DNA of 17,945 bases from an uncultured Collinsella sp. (GTDB lineage Bacteria; Actinomycetota; Coriobacteriia; Coriobacteriales; Coriobacteriaceae): positions 1 through 17,945 of the forward strand of contig URRT01000020.1 in NCBI GenBank assembly GCA_900550355.1, written 5' to 3'. Position 1 is the stretch's first letter, and every line of letters starts with the position of its first letter. Positions 13,095 to 17,945 of the stretch are shown piece by piece. Position numbers and translations under genes: made by a program. Under the pieces are notes generated by a model. The model was not told the origin of the DNA. It did no database searches and saw nothing but the letters and a program-made list of their open reading frames with translations.

Positions 13095-16000
13095 ATGGGT
13101 AAGTACACGAGGGGTCTCTTGGCGGTGATACTGGCCGTAGTGCTGGTGTTGCCAGCCGCAGCATTCGCCATGCTGCCCGAGGCCAACGCCAGGTCCAGCA
13201 CAGGAATGGACGGACCGATAATGACCGGAAAGGTCGTCGACCCCGATACCAGCGGACGCTGGGAAATCTGGGCGGCAGGCCACGGCGGCAATAAGGTAAC
13301 GACCCAAAACGTCGGCCGAATCTGGACCGATAAGACGGTCAAGGCAACCGGGGAAAACGAAGAGTCGGACTTTTTGACCACGCTTTCGGCGATGTCCTCG
13401 ACGTCTAATTCAACCGTGACAGTCACCACGCCACTTGACATCGTGATGGTGTTGGATGCCTCCGGCTCGATGGATGATCCTATGGGTGGCGGAGATCGCA
13501 CCAAGCGTATCGATGCACTGAAGAGCGCTGCGAACAGCTTTATCAACACCATCGCCAAACAAAACGAGGCTATCGAGGGCGTTGATAGGCAGCATAGGGT
13601 TGCCATTGTTAAGTTTGCGGGTGATAAGACTGATAAGGTCGGCAATGACACGTACTATCAAGGCCAATACAAGTACAACCACTCGCAGGTAATGAAGGGT
13701 TTGACCGATTGCTTCGGCGGCAACGTGAAAGCTCTTAAGGATACAGTTGCTGGAATCAAGCCAAGCGGTGCTACGCGTGCCGACTATGGTCTGGAACTGG
13801 CCGGGGATATCACTTCTGGTCGCGCAGATGCCAAGAAGATCGTTGTGTTCTTTACCGACGGCAAGCCAACGAGCTACAGCGAGTTTGATTCTGACGTCGC
13901 CAATGCTGCCGTGACGGCTGCCAAGAAGATGAAGGATGGCAAGGCCACCGTTTATACCATCGGCATCTTTAGTGGAGCGGACCCTGTTGCCGATCCCTCG
14001 AAAAAGGGGACAAGCGACGTCAACAAGTTTATGCACGCCGTGTCGAGTAATTATCCCGATGCCACGTCGTATGCGAGCGACGAGCTTGGCACGCGCGCGG
14101 AAAATTCCGACTACTACAAGTCGGCGACCAATGCTGAAGAGCTCAAGAAGGTCTTCGACGACATCTCACAGGCCATCACATCGGAGCCGCCTTATCCGAC
14201 CGAAATCCATAAGGGCTACGACGAGACCAAGTCCGGCTACATCACGTTTACCGACGAGCTGGGCGACTTTATGCAGGTCGACGGATTTACCGAAGTCGTC
14301 ATCAACGGCATGTCGTTTACCAAGGCGAGCAAGACGGTCAACAAAGAAACCAATACCGACACCTACGAGTTTTCCGGCAAGGCAAAAGACCTGCTCATCA
14401 CCGTGCAGCGTGCTGGCGATGACAATCCCCGGAAGGGCGATATCGTAACGGTTAACATTCCTGCGTCGTTGATTCCGCTGAGTCACTTTAAGACCGTAGA
14501 CGGCAAGCTTTCGGTCGACAACGTTAAGCCCATTCAGGTGAAGTATGCCTCGAGCGTGAAGAGCGCCGCACTTGACAACCTGTTTACGCCCGAGAAGGTA
14601 GCAGGGCTCAAGAACTACATCGAGCATAATACGACTGTCGTTGACGGCACCAAGACCGTGAGCTTCTACGCGAACAAGTGGAGCGGTGGTGCGCTGGGTG
14701 ATACGGTTGCGACCTTTGAGCCTGCCGACACCAACCGCTACTACTACTTCCAGAAGCAGACTCCCATTTACGCGGATAAGGACTGCACGCAGCCTGCAAA
14801 GAATTCGCTGGCAGATACTGGCACCTATTACTACAAGGATGAGTTTGAGGAGCGGGGCTCGAACGGCGAGGCCAAGCCCGCCACTGCCGTCATCGAGTTT
14901 GTCGGCGGCGACGCAGCGAAGTTTGACGGCGCTCTTGTTGCCGACGAGGACGGCAACCTTTCGTTTAGCGTGGGAACCGCGCGTTTGGCCTTTATCGATG
15001 AGCTCCACACTACCAAGGGCAGCGTGGGCGGCAACAGCACTGGTACCGCGACCGACGTTCTCAACCCCAAGTGGAACAACGTGTCTGCCAAGGCGACCGC
15101 GACGCATGTCAATTCCTACCTGGGCAACAACGGCAAGATCAGCTTTGCGTATGACATGACGCCGGCAATGGTGAACACCAAGGCCAGCTTTGGCCTGACC
15201 AAGGTGCTCGAGGGTCGCGACTGGACGAATGCTGACGCGTTTGAGTTTGGCCTGACATCCGAGAGCGGCGCCCCGATGCCTGCGGCTAGGACTGCGACCG
15301 TGCGCAAGGCTGACCTGGACCAGGGCAAGGCTGTCATCGACTTCGGCACGATCGAATACACCGAACCTGGCACGTACGTCTACAAGGTCAGTGAAAAGCA
15401 TGCCGGGACCACGATTGACGGCATCGCCTACAGCAAGAACGTCGCGGAGATCACCGTGACGGTAACGCCCGACAAGAAGGGCGAGCTGAGCGCTGGCGTG
15501 AAGGTGATCTCGGGCGAGACCGAGTTCAAGAACGTTTACGCCACGAATCCTGTTGAGTCCAGCGTCACCGACCAGATTACCGTGACCAAGTCTCTGACCG
15601 GGCGTGACCTTACGGCCGACGAGTTCAGCTTTGAGCTGCTCGAAATCATTGACAAGGAAGTTAAGCCTGTCGAGACCGTTGAGAACGCCGCCAACGGCAA
15701 GGTGACGTTCAGTGCCATCAAGTACACCGAGATCGGCCAGCACACCTACATGCTGCGCGAGGTCAAGGGCGACGCCGGCGGCATCACCTACGATGACGCG
15801 ACCTACATCATCGTGACGACCATTGCCGGTAACGGCAAGGGTCAGCTGGTTGCCACGCACGAGCTGAAGGGCGCCAAGGACGCCAAGAGCATCAAGTTCA
15901 AGAACGTCTACACCACGAATGCTGCCGAGGTATCACTTGTGGGCAAGAAGAACCTGCAGGTCGCCGACGGCTTGACCCCGGCTGACATTGCCGGCAAGTT

Positions 16001-17945
16001 CACCTTTACCGTGACCGGTGAAGATGGTGCACCCATGCCCGCGAACGCGAGCGTGACCAATCATGCCAAGGGCAAGGTCGACTTTGGCAAGATCACCTTT
16101 ACGCTCGACGACCTTAACAAGGCTCTGGGCGAGAAGCCCGAGAAGCGCGAGCACACCTTTACCTACACCGTGACCGAGTCCGGCGAGGTCGCTGGCGTGA
16201 CCAACGACGCCAAGCTGTCGCGCGAGGTTTCCTTCACCGTGACTGATGACGGCAAGGGCAATCTGAGCGTATCCCACAAGCCGGACGGCGATGTGGCCTT
16301 CACGTTCACCAATACCTATAACGTGACGCCTGTCGAGACGAGCGTCACCGACCAGATTACCGCGAACAAGGTTCTGATCGGCCGCGACCTCAAGGAAGGC
16401 GAGTTCTCCTTCGAGCTCGTCGAGGGCGACAAGGTCGTCGCCACCGGCAAGAACGACGCCGAGGGCAACATCACGATGAGCGCCGTGAAGTACACCGAGG
16501 CCGGCGAGCACACCTACACGCTGCGCGAGGTCAACGGCGGAACCATCAGCAAGGGCATCACGTACGGCGACGCCAAGTACGCCATCGAGACCACCATTAC
16601 CGACAAGGGCGATGGCACGCTCAAGGCTGAGCATGTCCTGAAGGACGCCACGGCTGCGACCTTCAAGAACACCTACAGCGTAACCCCGCTCGACGCAGAG
16701 CTCGACTTTGACCTGAGCAAGGCCATCGACGGTCGCGAGTGGACGGATGGGGACGAGTTCAGCTTTACCATTACCGCCCCCGATGGCGCCCCGCTACCCG
16801 ATCCTGCAACCGTAACCGTGAGCGAGTACGATGCGAAGGACGGCATTGCCGCCATCAAGTTCGGCAAGATTCACTACACGGCTGCCGGAACCTACAAGTA
16901 CGAGATCCGCGAGAACGCGGGCAATACGGTCGGCATGACGTATGACTCCCACGTCGCGACCGCCGAAGTGACCGTGACTGAGGACGGCGAGGGCAAGCTG
17001 ACCGCCAATGTCACCAAGAAGGAAAACGGACGCTTCACCAACACGTACCGCACTGAGCTTAACTACACCGCGGCCGGCGGCCTCAAGCTCAGCAAGAGCC
17101 TCTCCGGACGTCCTATGACCGAGGGTCAGTTCACGTTTACCGTGAAGCCTGCCGACGAGGCCTCGGCCAACGCGCTTGGCCTGCTGCCCGGAGCCAACAA
17201 CTTCAAGTCCCCTGCGACGGCAGAGGCAACGGTCGGCCTGATCGACATCCTAGCTGGTCATGAGGTCAAGTTTACGCAGGCTGACGCTGGCAAGACCTTC
17301 ACGTACACCGTAGCCGAGAAGAATGACGGCAAGCCCGGTTACACCTACGACGACGCCGTGCGTACCGTGACGATCGCCGTCGCCGATGACGGTGCCGGTA
17401 CGCTTACCGCCACGACGACCGTCTCCGGCGGTCCCGAGGGTACGCATACGACGGTCCACAAGAGCGGTGAGAACAAGGTCGAGAGTGCCCTGGTCCCGTT
17501 CCACAACAGCTACAGCGCTACGACCAATACGCCTGGTGGTACCGCTGCTCAGGTTGTCGCCACCAAGACCCTGACCGGTCGCCCGATGGTCGACGGCGAG
17601 TTCTGGTTCGGCATCGCCTATCAGGGCGAGCTTGTGGGCTACGAAAACCTCAAGCCCAATATCGGCGGGCATGTGAGCTTTGATGCGCTGCACTACGACA
17701 CCGAGATGCTTGCCAATCTTGAGGCGGCTGGGCTTGCCCATCGTACCGACAAGGACGGTAAGCTCGCTTGGACCATTAACTACACGGCCTACGAAGATTT
17801 ATTCGGGCTGCCAAATGGCGTTTCCGCTACAACGTGGAGCTTTGGCTTTAAGGTTATCGTCGTCGACAACGGTGACGGTACCCTGACGGCAACGGTCGAC
17901 TACGGCGGCGTCGAGCCCTTGTTCGAGAACGTCTACGGCGCCGAG
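13095..17945 (+). CDS. Giant secreted VWA-domain adhesin/pilin with FctA-type isopeptide repeats, 3' truncated by window
   Basis: The frame is open for 1617 codons to the right edge. ATG 13095 is five bases after AGGGAG. Residues 1-25 are a signal peptide (basic start, LLAVILAVVLVLPAAAFA, likely cut after AFA). Residues ~114-357 form a von Willebrand A domain with a complete MIDAS: DASGSM (Asp121), SGATRADYGL (Thr227) and FFTDGKP (Asp255). Residues ~358-695 form a tip-adhesin-like region of unclear fold. From residue 697 at least seven pilin isopeptide-linkage (FctA/Spy0128-like) repeats follow. Each has a lysine before the GR motif (for example TKSLTGR), most have a glutamate in a YTLREV-like strand, and each ends with an asparagine in FKNVY/FTNTY. 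These residues form intramolecular Lys-Asn bonds in the family. The protein probably acts as a cell-wall-anchored adhesin or pilus tip, like RrgA. A C-terminal LPxTG signal would lie beyond the window, and no sortase is visible here. Confidence 0.92.
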   Translation, partial: MGKYTRGLLAVILAVVLVLPAAAFAMLPEANARSSTGMDGPIMTGKVVDPDTSGRWEIWAAGHGGNKVTTQNVGRIWTDKTVKATGENEESDFLTTLSAMSSTSNSTVTVTTPLDIVMVLDASGSMDDPMGGGDRTKRIDALKSAANSFINTIAKQNEAIEGVDRQHRVAIVKFAGDKTDKVGNDTYYQGQYKYNHSQVMKGLTDCFGGNVKALKDTVAGIKPSGATRADYGLELAGDITSGRADAKKIVVFFTDGKPTSYSEFDSDVANAAVTAAKKMKDGKATVYTIGIFSGADPVADPSKKGTSDVNKFMHAVSSNYPDATSYASDELGTRAENSDYYKSATNAEELKKVFDDISQAITSEPPYPTEIHKGYDETKSGYITFTDELGDFMQVDGFTEVVINGMSFTKASKTVNKETNTDTYEFSGKAKDLLITVQRAGDDNPRKGDIVTVNIPASLIPLSHFKTVDGKLSVDNVKPIQVKYASSVKSAALDNLFTPEKVAGLKNYIEHNTTVVDGTKTVSFYANKWSGGALGDTVATFEPADTNRYYYFQKQTPIYADKDCTQPAKNSLADTGTYYYKDEFEERGSNGEAKPATAVIEFVGGDAAKFDGALVADEDGNLSFSVGTARLAFIDELHTTKGSVGGNSTGTATDVLNPKWNNVSAKATATHVNSYLGNNGKISFAYDMTPAMVNTKASFGLTKVLEGRDWTNADAFEFGLTSESGAPMPAARTATVRKADLDQGKAVIDFGTIEYTEPGTYVYKVSEKHAGTTIDGIAYSKNVAEITVTVTPDKKGELSAGVKVISGETEFKNVYATNPVESSVTDQITVTKSLTGRDLTADEFSFELLEIIDKEVKPVETVENAANGKVTFSAIKYTEIGQHTYMLREVKGDAGGITYDDATYIIVTTIAGNGKGQLVATHELKGAKDAKSIKFKNVYTTNAAEVSLVGKKNLQVADGLTPADIAGKFTFTVTGEDGAPMPANASVTNHAKGKVDFGKITFTLDDLNKALGEKPEKREHTFTYTVTESGEVAGVTNDAKLSREVSFTVTDDGKGNLSVSHKPDGDVAFTFTNTYNVTPVETSVTDQITANKVLIGRDLKEGEFSFELVEGDKVVATGKNDAEGNITMSAVKYTEAGEHTYTLREVNGGTISKGITYGDAKYAIETTITDKGDGTLKAEHVLKDATAATFKNTYSVTPLDAELDFDLSKAIDGREWTDGDEFSFTITAPDGAPLPDPATVTVSEYDAKDGIAAIKFGKIHYTAAGTYKYEIRENAGNTVGMTYDSHVATAEVTVTEDGEGKLTANVTKKENGRFTNTYRTELNYTAAGGLKLSKSLSGRPMTEGQFTFTVKPADEASANALGLLPGANNFKSPATAEATVGLIDILAGHEVKFTQADAGKTFTYTVAEKNDGKPGYTYDDAVRTVTIAVADDGAGTLTATTTVSGGPEGTHTTVHKSGENKVESALVPFHNSYSATTNTPGGTAAQVVATKTLTGRPMVDGEFWFGIAYQGELVGYENLKPNIGGHVSFDALHYDTEMLANLEAAGLAHRTDKDGKLAWTINYTAYEDLFGLPNGVSATTWSFGFKVIVVDNGDGTLTATVDYGGVEPLFENVYGAE
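15183..17945 (+). repeat. Seven FctA/Spy0128-type domain repeats inside the adhesin gene
   Basis: Repeat boundaries by residue: R1 697-818, R2 819-942, R3 943-1076, R4 1077-1195, R5 1196-1319, R6 1320-1474, R7 1475-1617 (cut by the edge). R2 and R4 both begin with a PVE-[ST]-SVTDQIT block; at DNA level a 22-bp stretch is identical at 15561-15582 and 16341-16362. R1 and R5 share GR-[DE]-WT and a GAP-[ML]-P segment. R6 and R7 share SGRPM/TGRPM. The repeats are thus related in pairs, suggesting internal duplication of multi-domain blocks. R7 is the most divergent: it lacks the usual YxYxVxE strand, so its catalytic glutamate is uncertain. Confidence 0.8.

Noticed and set aside
14166..15860. Minus-strand open frame of 564 codons inside the adhesin gene
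   Set aside because: The plus frame has signal peptide, VWA and pilin domains; the minus frame shows no family feature.

Overview
The window is about 18 kb of GC-rich, densely coded bacterial DNA. Its gene content and protein style suggest a Coriobacteriia genome, most likely a gut Collinsella or close relative. The clues are a folate/biotin-ligase/pantothenate-kinase cluster, an Ech-type group 4 [NiFe] hydrogenase, an old-yellow-enzyme oxidoreductase, and a giant surface protein built from Gram-positive pilin-type isopeptide domains. The genus is inference; no ribosomal marker is present.

Left part (1-3160). A dihydropteroate synthase-HPPK fusion (folate synthesis), cut off by the left edge, abuts a biotin-ligase-fold protein with an eroded active site. 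A terminator hairpin follows, then the convergent type III pantothenate kinase gene coaX. Next come an initiator tRNA-fMet with its own sigma70-like promoter and terminator, and a tandem array of three ~81-bp palindromic repeats.

Middle (3480-6475). A monocistronic, FadH-like FMN/4Fe-4S/FAD oxidoreductase ends in a strong terminator. An AT-rich regulatory stretch follows, leading to a small double-helix-turn-helix protein related to IS3-family OrfA. That gene has its own promoter and terminator and no OrfB.

Hydrogenase operon (6724-12431). Five tightly spaced genes encode a complete six-subunit energy-converting [NiFe] hydrogenase. The NuoL-like (EchA) and NuoH-like (EchB) membrane subunits are fused into one 960-residue protein. 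It is followed by the NuoB-like small subunit (EchC), NuoC-like (EchD), NuoD-like NiFe large subunit (EchE) and a 2[4Fe-4S] ferredoxin (EchF). Together they should couple ferredoxin-dependent H2 formation or uptake to ion translocation. No maturation (hyp) genes or formate dehydrogenase are in the window.

Right part (12432-17945). A ~660-bp gene-free stretch holds two tandem ~240-bp palindromic units. They share a conserved terminator-like core and a conserved tail, but have different, self-complementary arms. Four copies of a TGTCTCA heptamer then precede a very large secreted adhesin/pilin gene (signal peptide, VWA domain with intact MIDAS, at least seven FctA/Spy0128-type repeats) that runs off the right edge. 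The least explained parts are the two palindromic arrays and the pairing logic in the 12.45-12.92 kb region.
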